Source: Polaromonas sp. UBA5171 (GTDB lineage Bacteria > Pseudomonadota > Gammaproteobacteria > Burkholderiales > Burkholderiaceae_C). From it: 61,911 nucleotides of DNA. Within the stretch, counting starts at the first letter, position 1; every line of letters starts with the position of its first letter. The stretch spans positions 1,076 through 62,986 of the forward strand of contig DHWX01000081.1 of the NCBI GenBank assembly GCA_002413395.1, given 5' to 3'. The notes under the pieces were generated by a model that saw nothing but the letters and a program-made list of their open reading frames with translations, did no database searches and was not told the origin of the DNA. Shown piece by piece: positions 32,206 through 40,487 of this stretch. The position numbers were made by a program, and so were the translations under genes.

Positions 32206-33727
32206 AACCATATCGACATTGCTGAACGTATGTGAGTTCTGGAGGAAACGCATCACCCGGGAGTCCGACGAGGATGCCATGCATGCCGATCAGGCGACCC
32301 TGGGGGAAGTTATGTCGGTTCTTGGCAGACTCGTCGTAGCCGCCGATGCTCATGCCGCACAAAAATGTCTCAAATTCGCATTCGACCTGGCTGAGAGCAA
32401 TCGAGACATTGAGTGGCGCCAACATGAGGCTTTGGGCGATCTGTTTGAAGGTGCCATCAGCGCGCTTCCTTTGCACGATGCTGATTTGGCCCTGCGCTGT
32501 GCATCCATGCCGTTGGTCTCGGAGCTTTCCGGAAAGCGCATTCTGGAAAACTTGTGGCCCGAACCCACCCAATGGCTCACCAGATTTGAAGCCAACCAGG
32601 GTATGGAGCTTTCCCCTGTCAATACGGGAAGAATCGAACACTTGCTCAGAATCGCACGGCACTCCGGCTTCGAACGGACGCAGGCACTCACCCGGCTAAG
32701 TGCATTACTGCGCCTGGGCCTGCTGTCTCCCGAACATAAAGTCGCCTTTGGAGAGGCGCTATGGTCAAACCTTGACAACGGCAGCCCTCCGCTGCCTTCG
32801 GAGTTTCCCTTTCGGATACACGCGCTCCGGGGTCTGCCTGCGCCGCATTCCGTCGATGTCGTCGCTCTTATTTGCCAAAAGCTATTCACTGTCTCGAAGT
32901 ACGCACGCCCGGACGATGACGCGATTGTCGAGATAATCGCCGCAACTACAGTTCCAGACCCAGTGCTCCCTACATCGTCCTCGGCGACCGAATTGTTAGA
33001 CGACTATCTGTTACTCCATCCATGGCTGCGAATATGGCTTGAAGGTTCCTCAGATGAACCGCCATATCTCATCCGACTCCGCCGCGATTGGCTAGGACAA
33101 GTTGTTGGCCGGGCCTTGGTGCCAGTCATGGAAACCACCCAATTGACGACCGAAAGACTGGACAAGCTCCTTGATCTGATGGACGAAACGAACAGCGCCA
33201 ATGCAGTGACTGCACTCCCGTACTTTGCTGCGGCGCATCCGGGCGAGGTGGGCCGACTGCTCTATCGAGTTCAGGTCGCTCTGCTGAGCGCAGTGAGTGG
33301 GGACATCGCCGGTGGCGCAGAAGCAGTTCGCACCTGGTTGGGCAAAGCAAATCTGCGCGCTTGCCTTTCGAGCGCCCAGATATCCCATCTCCAGGAACTT
33401 CTGTTCACCGCTCTGACGGCTAGCTCCAGTCAATCAACGCTGGAAGTGGTCAAAACCGCGCATGCGGTGCTCGCGAAGAATCTTGATCCTGCAAATGCAG
33501 ACCGCCTCACCAAGGCGACCCAACTGCTTCTGAAGCGCACCCAGCCCGACGAGGTGCAGCACGGTGCAGACGACGAAGCCTATTTCTCGTTAGTGAGAGC
33601 CGAAGTGTTACGCATGGCGAAGACACTACTGGAATCAGGACAGGTGAAGAGCGATGAACTGCAGCCCGCAGTGATCGAGTCAAGCTCTGACCCGCTTCCT
33701 GAGATTAGATTTGCGTTGGCGAACTGA
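32105..33727 (+). CDS. C-terminal helical part of the SIR2 protein (separate frame)
   Basis: A 540-codon open frame beginning at a TTG. The same frame extends upstream to about 32037 as IRRLPHLVAEASALALEPS, continuous in sense with the SIR2 part. It is all-helical in appearance, Leu/Ala-rich, with no catalytic motif that I recognise. It probably forms the phage-sensing or oligomerisation half of the protein. With one base removed at 32032-32036 the two parts give 1,200 codons exactly. Without that correction, translation would need re-initiation or frameshifting. I do not think it is an independent gene. Confidence 0.6.
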   Translation: MRMVRGIYSDKENYLNRHFTRLTLAKLPKGVRDETISTLLNVCEFWRKRITRESDEDAMHADQATLGEVMSVLGRLVVAADAHAAQKCLKFAFDLAESNRDIEWRQHEALGDLFEGAISALPLHDADLALRCASMPLVSELSGKRILENLWPEPTQWLTRFEANQGMELSPVNTGRIEHLLRIARHSGFERTQALTRLSALLRLGLLSPEHKVAFGEALWSNLDNGSPPLPSEFPFRIHALRGLPAPHSVDVVALICQKLFTVSKYARPDDDAIVEIIAATTVPDPVLPTSSSATELLDDYLLLHPWLRIWLEGSSDEPPYLIRLRRDWLGQVVGRALVPVMETTQLTTERLDKLLDLMDETNSANAVTALPYFAAAHPGEVGRLLYRVQVALLSAVSGDIAGGAEAVRTWLGKANLRACLSSAQISHLQELLFTALTASSSQSTLEVVKTAHAVLAKNLDPANADRLTKATQLLLKRTQPDEVQHGADDEAYFSLVRAEVLRMAKTLLESGQVKSDELQPAVIESSSDPLPEIRFALAN

Positions 33728-33956
33728 TCGGCAGTTGGGGCCAAGGGATGTCGAGAACAGAATGAGCTTGCAGGACCGGACCGTATGCATAGCTCGACCT
33801 TCAGGTGCCATCACATCAGAATGATCGTGGAAAAGGTACGCAATGTTGCTTAAAGCCGTCGCGACAAGTCCAGGCTGCCAAGCTGCGGGAAGACCTGATC
33901 AAGGGGATCGAATACATTCTCCATGGTTGCCTACCTGAGCGACGACTGCTTTGGGT

Positions 33957-34057
33957 CGATTTCAGTCCCTCCAACACAAACCGTGCGTCCAATGCATTCA
34001 GCAGCTCAAACGTATCCACAAACGGCACCCCAAAGTGCTGATAAACGACGGTGGGGA
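33957..34057 (-). pseudogene. 3' remnant of a partner gene (DUF4411/PIN-like C-terminus?)
   Basis: Immediately after the stop of the XRE-ImmA/IrrE gene the minus strand still reads QHFGVPFVDTFELLNAL, then DARFVLEGLK. This resembles the C-terminus of the PIN-like DUF4411 proteins that usually follow such metalloprotease genes. No start or N-terminal part exists, so most of the partner was deleted. The family assignment is from memory and uncertain. The remaining 220 bases to the SIR2 stop hold nothing that I recognise. Confidence 0.35.
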
Positions 34058-35191
34058 TTAGGAATTTACAGCATGCAGCCGCAGTTTGCCTGGCTGCATG
34101 CCCAGAAGGCGGCCTGCATCCCGCAGCAGCAGTCTGCCACTCAGTGCCTCTGCCAGCACAGCGCGGGCAAAGCGTTTGCTGTTTTTGACGCTGGCATTGC
34201 GGTAAAAACTGCCACCACCGCCTGGCTTGTCCCGGAAGGCGGCCAGTTCGGCCTGGTAGTGTTGCTGGTAAGTGGCGTGGTCCACCAGGCCCAGGTCCAG
34301 TGCGCGCCGCATGATGACGAGACGGCTGACATGAAAGCGCAGTGCCAGTTCGGCCAGGCGCTCGGGCAGGCTGGTGGTGCTGGCAGTCCACAGGGGGGTG
34401 AACACGTCATGCGGGGCCAGAAACTCACCGGCCACGGCGTTGCAGAATACTTCTTCACGCCGCGCATTGCCGGGGCTGCCGTTGGATATGCCGCTGCTGC
34501 CCACCCACACATGGGCCAGTTCGTGCATCACGGTGAACAGGCGAGCGGCCGGGGCGTCGGCGCTGTTGATGAACACGAGGGGGGCTAGCGGATGGCTGAC
34601 GGCAAAGCCTCGGAACTCGGCTACGTCCAACGGGCGGTGCGTGTTGTTGCCAACGATGCCGCTGCGCATGACGAGGATGCCAGCGGCCTCAGCCGCATCG
34701 ATCAGTTGGCGGAAATAAACTTCCCAGGTGCGCTGACCATTTTCTACGTCAATGCCTAGCACGGCCCGCATATCAGCGGCGACCGCTCGCACCCGGGCGT
34801 CCGTTGCAAAGCGTGCCACAAAGGGCAGGGGATCGGCGCCTTCGTCGTGCAGGTGGTCCAGATACCATGCCTGCCGTTGCAGCGATAGGCGGATGGTGTC
34901 CAGCAAATCTACGCTGGGGCGCGGCACCGGGGCGCCGCCCACGGTGCGCAGGTCGGGCAGAGGAAGATTTTCAGCGGGTGGCTCACTCAGAAACAGGTAA
35001 CCAAACGGCGCGTGCAGGGCCTGCGCCAGTTTCTGCGCCTGAATGAATGTGGGTTGGCTTTCGCCCGCTTCCCAACGGATCAGTTGGTCTGGCGAAATGC
35101 TGGCGGCGTGGGCGGCATCGCCCACGTCCAGTCCACCGCGCTCACGCATCCAGCGAAGGATTTTCGGATTGATGTGGGCCTTGGCAGACAT
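34058..35191 (-). CDS. XRE regulator - ImmA/IrrE metallopeptidase fusion
   Basis: A 377-residue protein. Residues about 8-70 are a helix-turn-helix (DVGDAAHAASISPDQLIRWE). Residues about 150-270 are an ImmA/IrrE (DUF955) zinc peptidase with H223-E-L-A-H227 in VMHELAHVW and a downstream EEVFCNAVAGEFLAP carrying the third ligand Glu. Such proteins cleave repressors or antitoxins and commonly pair with a downstream toxin-like gene. Here only a stump of a partner remains. It lies between the SIR2 gene and a broken HigA-like gene, as part of the defence island. The active site is intact. Confidence 0.88.
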   Translation of the reverse strand: MSAKAHINPKILRWMRERGGLDVGDAAHAASISPDQLIRWEAGESQPTFIQAQKLAQALHAPFGYLFLSEPPAENLPLPDLRTVGGAPVPRPSVDLLDTIRLSLQRQAWYLDHLHDEGADPLPFVARFATDARVRAVAADMRAVLGIDVENGQRTWEVYFRQLIDAAEAAGILVMRSGIVGNNTHRPLDVAEFRGFAVSHPLAPLVFINSADAPAARLFTVMHELAHVWVGSSGISNGSPGNARREEVFCNAVAGEFLAPHDVFTPLWTASTTSLPERLAELALRFHVSRLVIMRRALDLGLVDHATYQQHYQAELAAFRDKPGGGGSFYRNASVKNSKRFARAVLAEALSGRLLLRDAGRLLGMQPGKLRLHAVNS

Positions 35192-35275
35192 GGCGTGAGT
35201 CTAAACCAAGGGTTACGGTAGGACTTCTCTTTCTGGGTTCTTTAAAATACCAAATCCGTTACAGGGAAGTCCAAC

Positions 35276-35585
35276 ATGACAAAAAAATTACTTGATGAGA
35301 TTCACCCTGGCGAAATCCTGCTCGAAGAATTCATGAAGCCGATGGGCATCACGGCCCGGCAACTTTCAGCTGACATGGATGTGCCGCCCAGCCGATATCA
35401 GCGATATCGTGAACGGCGCGCGCCCTATCACGGCGGACACGGCCCTACGCCTGGGTCTGTTTTTCAGCATGGAGCCGCGTTACTGGCTGAACCTGCAAAC
35501 CGAATACGACATGCGCATCGTGATGCGTGATAGTGGCGGCAAGATCGCACCACGCATCCGGGTTTTCCAACCTGCGGCGTCTTGA
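35276..35585 (+). pseudogene. HigA-like antitoxin, frameshifted
   Basis: The ATG at 35276 opens MTKKLLDEIHPGEILLEEFM, a HigA/VapI-type XRE antitoxin. In the recognition helix the sequence AGCCGATATC has one extra base. Removing it gives SRISDIVNGARPITADTAL, then MEPRYWLNLQTEYDM, and a stop at 35585, a total of 102 residues. The change is not in a homopolymer, so a real mutation is likely. No toxin gene accompanies it; the 84 bases upstream contain no HigB frame. CAGGGAAG precedes the ATG. Confidence 0.75.
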
Positions 35586-35595
35586 GATTTCTTGA

Positions 35596-35655
35596 ATGCT
35601 ACAAAATAAATAGCTTTTTATGCCCGTCCACCATGCGCTGAAGCCAGATTTGACT
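35596..35655 (+). repeat. AT-rich interspersed repeat (copy f)
   Basis: ATGCTACAAAATAAATAGCT is followed by TATGCCCGTC and GAAGCCAGATTTGA. It aligns with copy e at 23560. It occupies the gap between the broken antitoxin and the thioesterase stop. Confidence 0.5.
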
Positions 35656-35656
35656 A

Positions 35657-36091
35657 CTATTTTGGTGCCAGCACCGCCATCGTGATGCGCGACACACAGG
35701 TCAGCTCGCCCGCGTCGTTGCTGAGCTCGATCTGCCAGACCTGGGTGGTGCGGCCGATATGCACCGGCCGTGTGATACCCGTCACCCAGCCACTGCTTGT
35801 GCCCTTGAGGTGATTGGCGTTGATATCGAGCCCAACCGTGCGGTAGCCTGCGGGCGCGGTGAAGGCGGCTCCGCAGGAGCCCAGTGTTTCAGCCAGTACC
35901 ACCGACACCCCGCCATGCAGCAGTCCGTAGGGCTGTACCGTGCGGTGATCCACCGGCACGCGGGCGCGAATGAAATCATCGCCGACCTCCAGGAACTCAA
36001 TGCCCAGATGGGCTGCGGCGGTGTTGACGCCGGATGCGGTGAGCAATTCGACGGTAATGGGTTGCTTCCAGATGCGCATAAAAAATCTCAT
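35657..36091 (-). CDS. Hotdog-fold acyl-CoA thioesterase (PaaI/MenI family)
   Basis: A 144-residue hotdog thioesterase. VDHRTVQPYGLLHGGVSVVLAE carries the HGG motif and the following Glu of the 4-hydroxybenzoyl-CoA thioesterase/PaaI group, and DINANHLKGTSSGWVTGI is the second conserved strand. It hydrolyses acyl- or aroyl-CoA (phenylacetyl-CoA, 1,4-dihydroxy-2-naphthoyl-CoA or similar). GGAGG lies 13 bases before the ATG used here. A second ATG four codons on (MRIWKQPI) is equally possible. It is a single gene. Confidence 0.87.
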   Translation of the reverse strand: MRFFMRIWKQPITVELLTASGVNTAAAHLGIEFLEVGDDFIRARVPVDHRTVQPYGLLHGGVSVVLAETLGSCGAAFTAPAGYRTVGLDINANHLKGTSSGWVTGITRPVHIGRTTQVWQIELSNDAGELTCVSRITMAVLAPK

Positions 36092-36323
36092 GAATATATA
36101 AACGCCTCCACTATAAGGTTGCAGCCATCCATGCACGGGCGAGCATGTCGCGCATGCGCCCGGCGGAAGCGCGCCTCCCTGTTGAATCCTGTAGCGGTGG
36201 GGAGTTTCCCATTTCCGGAGCAGCGCGATCTATTCACCGCAAGCCCTTTGCAGTCAGGCTGGCCTGCCAGGCGCAGCCGGTTCTTCGGTTATGCTTGTTG
36301 TCGTCCAGCCAGGATCGCCACCC

Positions 36324-36662
36324 ATGTCCAAACAGCTACCTACCTCCGCCGTATCCACGCCACTGAAGCGCGCGCTTGATAAGACTGCAACCGTCAAGGA
36401 CACCGTGAAACAGGCGGCTGATGAGCTGCTGGTGGTCAATGCGGTGCTCAAGCAGAAAATTCCCGGCCCCCTGCAAACGGGGGAGGTCGCGCAAGCGCTG
36501 CAAAAAACCGATGCGCTGGAGGGAAGAATTCAGGCCTCCGCCGACGATCTGGCGAAGATCAACCACGCCCTGAAGCAGGAAGTTGAAGCACGCGCCGACC
36601 TGGAGCGCGAGCTGGCGGCAACCAGAGCCGCCCTGAGCCAGACCAGAGGTCAGCGTTCCTGA
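36324..36662 (+). CDS. Small coiled-coil protein, unknown function
   Basis: A 112-residue, strongly charged, helical protein. Heptad-like stretches such as VKQAADELLVVNAVLKQKI and HALKQEVEARADLERELAAT suggest one or two coiled coils, with no membrane segment. The start is the ATG of MSKQLPTSAVS. The last 13 bases overlap tail to tail with the permease gene on the other strand. I do not recognise a family with known function. Confidence 0.6.
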   Translation: MSKQLPTSAVSTPLKRALDKTATVKDTVKQAADELLVVNAVLKQKIPGPLQTGEVAQALQKTDALEGRIQASADDLAKINHALKQEVEARADLERELAATRAALSQTRGQRS

Positions 36663-37957
36663 TTCCTGCTCCTGCTCCTGCTATTAAGCAGCGCGTACAG
36701 CAGAATCGCTCCAAAGGTGGCGGTGCCGATGCCGCCCAGCGCAAACTGGCCAAATTTCAGCGTGAAGTCGCCGGTGCCCAGTACCAGTGTGATGGCCGCG
36801 ACCAGCAGGTTCTTGTTGTTTGAGAAGTCCACCTTGTTGTCCACCCAGATCCTGGCCCCGGCCACCGCAATCAGGCCAAACACCACGATGCTGACGCCGC
36901 CCATCACCGGCAACGGAATGGCCTGAATCAGCGCACCGAATTTGGGGCTGAAACCCAGCACCACGGCGATCAGCCCCGCCACCACAAACACCGCGGTCGA
37001 GTAAATCTTGGTCGCCGCCATCACGCCGATGTTTTCGGCGTAAGTGGTCACGCCGGTGCCGCCCGCACTGCCCGACACGATGGTGGCGATGCCGTCACCC
37101 ATGAAAGCGCGGCCCAGATAGGCGTCCAGGTTTTTCCCGGTCATGGCGGTCACTGCCTTGATGTGGCCAAGGTTCTCCGCCACCAGAATGATGGCCACCG
37201 GCGCAATCAGCAACATGGCATTGGCAGTGAACACCGGCGCGGTGAAGGTGGGTGCCCCCAGCCATGCAGCGTTGATGATGCCCGACAAATCCACCGCTTT
37301 GCCCAGGCCGAGCCCATTGGTCAGCAGCGCATAAATCACGGTGGCCACAAGCAGGCCGACCAGAATCAGCAGCCGCTGCAGCATGCCGCGCGTCATCACG
37401 GCCACCAGCGCCACGCTGACAAAAGTGACCACCTGCATCCACGAATCAAAGTTGCTCGCCGCCATGTTCTTGATCGGAATGCTGGCCAGGTTCAGGCCGA
37501 TCACGGCAACCACCGCGCCAGTCACCACGGGCGGCATCAGGCGTTCTATCCAGCCGGTACCCACAGCCTGCACGATCGCACCAATCAGCGTGTAAGCCAC
37601 GCCGCAGACAATAATACCGCCCAGCGCCACGCCGATATTCGGGTTGGGGCCTTTGCCCGCATAGGCGCTGGCGGCGATCACCACCCCAATGAAGGCGAAG
37701 CTTGAGCCCAGGTAACTGGGCACCTTGCCGCCGGTCATCACAAAAAAGATCAGCGTCCCAACGCCGCTCATCAAAATGGCAATGTTTGGTTCAAATCCCA
37801 TCAGAATCGGTGCCAGCACGGTCGCGCCAAACATCGCAATCACGTGTTGCACCCCCATCACGGCGGTTTGCGGCCACGGCAGGCGCTCGTCAGGCCCGAT
37901 GACCCCGCCTTGCAGCAATACCGCGCTGCTTTTTTCTTTCCAGTTCAGCATTCCCAT
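36650..37957 (-). CDS. uraA: Uracil/xanthine permease, NCS2 family
   Basis: A 435-residue inner-membrane nucleobase:proton symporter with about 14 hydrophobic segments. Family markers are the N-terminal LPWPQTAVMGVQHVIAMFGA, VAENLGHIKAV with the substrate-binding Glu, and GSAGGTGVTTYAENIGVMAA. It imports uracil or a related base. AGGAGA lies five bases before the ATG at 37957; a GTG one codon earlier is in frame. It is a single gene, and its 3' end overlaps the coiled-coil gene. Confidence 0.92.
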   Translation of the reverse strand: MGMLNWKEKSSAVLLQGGVIGPDERLPWPQTAVMGVQHVIAMFGATVLAPILMGFEPNIAILMSGVGTLIFFVMTGGKVPSYLGSSFAFIGVVIAASAYAGKGPNPNIGVALGGIIVCGVAYTLIGAIVQAVGTGWIERLMPPVVTGAVVAVIGLNLASIPIKNMAASNFDSWMQVVTFVSVALVAVMTRGMLQRLLILVGLLVATVIYALLTNGLGLGKAVDLSGIINAAWLGAPTFTAPVFTANAMLLIAPVAIILVAENLGHIKAVTAMTGKNLDAYLGRAFMGDGIATIVSGSAGGTGVTTYAENIGVMAATKIYSTAVFVVAGLIAVVLGFSPKFGALIQAIPLPVMGGVSIVVFGLIAVAGARIWVDNKVDFSNNKNLLVAAITLVLGTGDFTLKFGQFALGGIGTATFGAILLYALLNSRSRSRNQER

Positions 37958-38088
37958 CACCTTCTCCTGGTTGCAAGTGGGGTAATGCTAGCAGCCCCGT
38001 CAAGTAAGCCGGGGACGGCTCTTCCGGGCAATCCGTGTCAGCCTTTGGTCTGCTACGCTAACAGCACGAAACCAAGAAAGAACTCCGC

Positions 38089-40386
38089 ATGAGCGAGACA
38101 ACGACCCCGCCCCACATTCCCCAAATTCACCGCTACCAGAACTGGCTGCGCGAGCAGCGCGGCCTTTCCTTCGGCACCTATCACGAACTCTGGTACTGGT
38201 CCGTCACCGACATCGACGCCTACTGGCAAAGCATCTGGGACTACTTTGACCTGCAGTCGCCCACGCAGCCCACGGCGGTGCTGGCCAAAAACGTAATGCC
38301 TGGCGCGGTGTGGTTTCCCGGCGCGCAGGCCAATTACGCGCGGCAGGTGTTTCGTCATGTCGCACCCGCTGACGCAGCCGGGTTCCAGGCCATCATCAGC
38401 CGCAACGAGAAGGGCGAGCATCGCGAATTGAGCTGGCCCGAGCTGCGTCGCCAGGTCGCCTCGCTGGCGCTGCACCTGAAAGTGCAGGGTGTGCAGCCCG
38501 GCGACCGCGTGGCCGCCTACCTGCCCAACATTCCCGAGGCCATGGTGGCGTTTCTGGCAACCGTGAGCATCGGCGGTGTGTGGAGCATTTGCGCACCCGA
38601 CATGGGAACCAACGCCGTGCTCGACCGCTTCAAGCAGATTGAGCCCAAAGTGCTGATCGCCTGCGATGGCGTGACCTACGGCGGGCGCGACTTTGACCGC
38701 ATGGCCGTGGTGCAGGAGCTGCGCGAAGCCCTGCCGACGCTGCAGCATATCCTCCTGCACAACAACCTGGGCACTGCGGATGCGCCGCAGAACGCTGACA
38801 ATTCAATAGCTGCTTGCCTGCGTTTTACATGGGCTACAGCCAGAGATGATGCACAAACTTCAGCGTTTGAGCCGCTCTGGCTGCCATTCGACCACCCGTT
38901 GTGGATCGTCTATTCCAGTGGCACCACCGGGCTGCCCAAGCCCATCGTGCATGGCCATGGCGGCTCCGTACTGGTGGCGCTGGCGCTGGAAACCCTGCAC
39001 AACGACATCGGCAGCAGCTACGATGCCAACAACTGGGGCGAGCGCTTTCACTGGTACAGTTCCACCGGCTGGGTCATGTGGAATGCACAACTGGCCGGGC
39101 TGCTCAATGGCACCACCTGCGTGCTCTATGACGGCAACCCTGGCGGCAACAAGGACGTTCCTGACTGGAGTACCCTGTGGCGCTTTGCCGCTGAACTGGG
39201 CGTGACCTTCTTCGGCGCGGGTGCCGCGTTCTATGCCAACTGCCTCAAGTCGGGAATCGACCTGTCAACATGCGGAGATCTGTCGAAAATTCGCGCGCTC
39301 GGCACCACCGGCTCGCCGCTCTCGCCCGAAGCACAAGCCTGGGGCACCGAGCAGTTCCGGCGCATTGCGGGATTGCGAGCCGGGCAGGACGCGAGTGCCA
39401 ACGAACGCAGCGCCGGGCCGCCCCAAGCAAGTTCAGCCCCCCTGGGGGGCAGCGCAGTACGCGAAGCGACAAGCGTGGGGGCTCCAATCTGGTGGTGCAA
39501 CATTTCCGGCGGCACTGACTTTTGCGGCGCTTTCATTGGCGGCAATCGCGAACTCCCTCAGGAGCCCGGTGTCATGCAATGCCGCCTGCTGGGCTGCGCC
39601 GTCGAGGCGTGGAACGAAGCGGGCGAACCGGTTCTGGGCGAAGTCGGAGAACTGGTCTGCACCCAGCCGATTCCCTCCATGCCGCTGTACTTCTGGGGCG
39701 ACCAAAACAATGCGCGCTACCTCGCCAGCTACTTCGAGATGTACCCGCCCGGCCATGGCCGCAAGCCCGGCGGCGGCCTGCCCGTGCCCCCACGCTCCCC
39801 CTCTGCGAGTGGGTCGCTACCCCCCGAGGGGGCCATCCCGGCCATAGGGCGGCCCGGCGACCGGGACCTCGGCCCCGAAGCCGGTGGCGTCTGGCGTCAC
39901 GGCGACTGGCTGCGCATTGGCACCAAAGAGCAGGGCGGCGAAGGCTGCGTGATCTTCGGCCGCAGTGATGCCACCATCAACCGCTACGGCCTGCGCATGG
40001 GTACCAGCGAACTCTATAGCGCGATCGAAGTGCTGCCCGAGGTACTGGACTCCCTGGTGGTCGATCTGGAATACCTCGGCCGGGAAAGCTACATGCCGCT
40101 GTTCGTCGTGCTGCGCGAAGGCGTGGCGCTGGACGAGGCAATGAAGGCCAAACTCAACAACGCCATCAAGACCGCCCTCAGCCCGCGCTTCGTGCCCAAT
40201 GACATCTTTCAAGTGACCGAAATTCCGCGCACCCTGTCAGGCAAAAAGCAGGAACTGCCGATCAAGAAACTGCTGCTCGGCCAGCCGCTGGAAAAGGTCA
40301 TGAACAAGGACGCCATGGCCAATCCAGGGTGTCTGGACTGGTATGTGGCGTTTGCAGCGAAGCGGCGGGCGGGGCAGACGGGGTGA
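38089..40386 (+). CDS. Acetoacetyl-CoA synthetase with three repeat-derived insertions
   Basis: A 765-residue acyl-AMP ligase. The N-terminus matches acetoacetyl-CoA synthetases. IVYSSGTTGLPKPIVHGHGG is the ATP loop, NISGGTDFCGAFIGGN the adenylate motif, WRHGDWLRI the hinge region, and SGKKQELPIKKLL the catalytic-lysine end. Usual length is 650-665. The extra hundred or so residues sit at about 239-261, 430-466 and 555-600 and are translated interspersed repeats. All three keep the frame and fall between conserved blocks. It activates acetoacetate for ketone-body or PHB-derived carbon use. Confidence 0.9.
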   Translation: MSETTTPPHIPQIHRYQNWLREQRGLSFGTYHELWYWSVTDIDAYWQSIWDYFDLQSPTQPTAVLAKNVMPGAVWFPGAQANYARQVFRHVAPADAAGFQAIISRNEKGEHRELSWPELRRQVASLALHLKVQGVQPGDRVAAYLPNIPEAMVAFLATVSIGGVWSICAPDMGTNAVLDRFKQIEPKVLIACDGVTYGGRDFDRMAVVQELREALPTLQHILLHNNLGTADAPQNADNSIAACLRFTWATARDDAQTSAFEPLWLPFDHPLWIVYSSGTTGLPKPIVHGHGGSVLVALALETLHNDIGSSYDANNWGERFHWYSSTGWVMWNAQLAGLLNGTTCVLYDGNPGGNKDVPDWSTLWRFAAELGVTFFGAGAAFYANCLKSGIDLSTCGDLSKIRALGTTGSPLSPEAQAWGTEQFRRIAGLRAGQDASANERSAGPPQASSAPLGGSAVREATSVGAPIWWCNISGGTDFCGAFIGGNRELPQEPGVMQCRLLGCAVEAWNEAGEPVLGEVGELVCTQPIPSMPLYFWGDQNNARYLASYFEMYPPGHGRKPGGGLPVPPRSPSASGSLPPEGAIPAIGRPGDRDLGPEAGGVWRHGDWLRIGTKEQGGEGCVIFGRSDATINRYGLRMGTSELYSAIEVLPEVLDSLVVDLEYLGRESYMPLFVVLREGVALDEAMKAKLNNAIKTALSPRFVPNDIFQVTEIPRTLSGKKQELPIKKLLLGQPLEKVMNKDAMANPGCLDWYVAFAAKRRAGQTG
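38803..38866 (+). repeat. AT-rich interspersed repeat inside acetoacetyl-CoA synthetase (copy g)
   Basis: CAATAGCTGCTTGCCTGCG followed by TACATGGGCTACAGCCAGA matches the ATAGCT-TGCGC-GGGCTxxAGCCxGA layout of the intergenic copies. It encodes about 22 residues (NSIAACLRFTWATARDD) absent from typical family members. Confidence 0.55.
39411..39483 (+). repeat. GC-rich interspersed repeat in coding sequence (copy 1)
   Basis: This copy begins CGCCGGGCCGCCC, has CCCCCCTGGGGGGCAGCGC in the middle as a hairpin, and ends AAGCGTGGGGGC. It shares these blocks with the reverse complement of 39784-39859. It encodes SAGPPQASSAPLGGSAVREA in the synthetase. Confidence 0.75.
39784..39859 (-). repeat. GC-rich interspersed repeat in coding sequence (copy 2, inverted)
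   Basis: Read on the minus strand it begins CGCCGGGCCGCCC, contains CCCCCTCGGGGGGTAGCG and ends GAGCGTGGGGGC, the same family as copy 1 but inverted and 300 bases away. It encodes PRSPSASGSLPPEGAIPAIG in the synthetase. Confidence 0.75.
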
Positions 40387-40424
40387 CGTAGAGGAAGGGC
40401 ATGCCGGACGAGCTTTTCCCGGGA

Positions 40425-40453
40425 TAGACATGATTTGATGTAGTACATATAAT
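40425..40453 (+). promoter_or_regulatory. Sigma-70-like promoter with MarR-type operator
   Basis: TAGACA (40425-40430), a 17-base spacer and TATAAT (40448-40453) form a near-consensus promoter for the MarR gene. The palindrome ATGTA-G-TACAT (40438-40448) fills the spacer up to the -10 and is a natural site for autorepression by the MarR protein. Confidence 0.65.
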
Positions 40454-40487
40454 TTACATGTCATCAATTTTCTGACGGCATGCATTC

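Noticed and set aside
36650..36662. The 13-base overlap of the coiled-coil gene and uraA as a sign of wrong gene calls
   Set aside because: Both genes have good codon structure and starts. Short tail-to-tail overlaps are common.
38089..40386. The acetoacetyl-CoA synthetase as a new multidomain enzyme because of its extra length
   Set aside because: The additional segments are translated interspersed repeats and not new domains.
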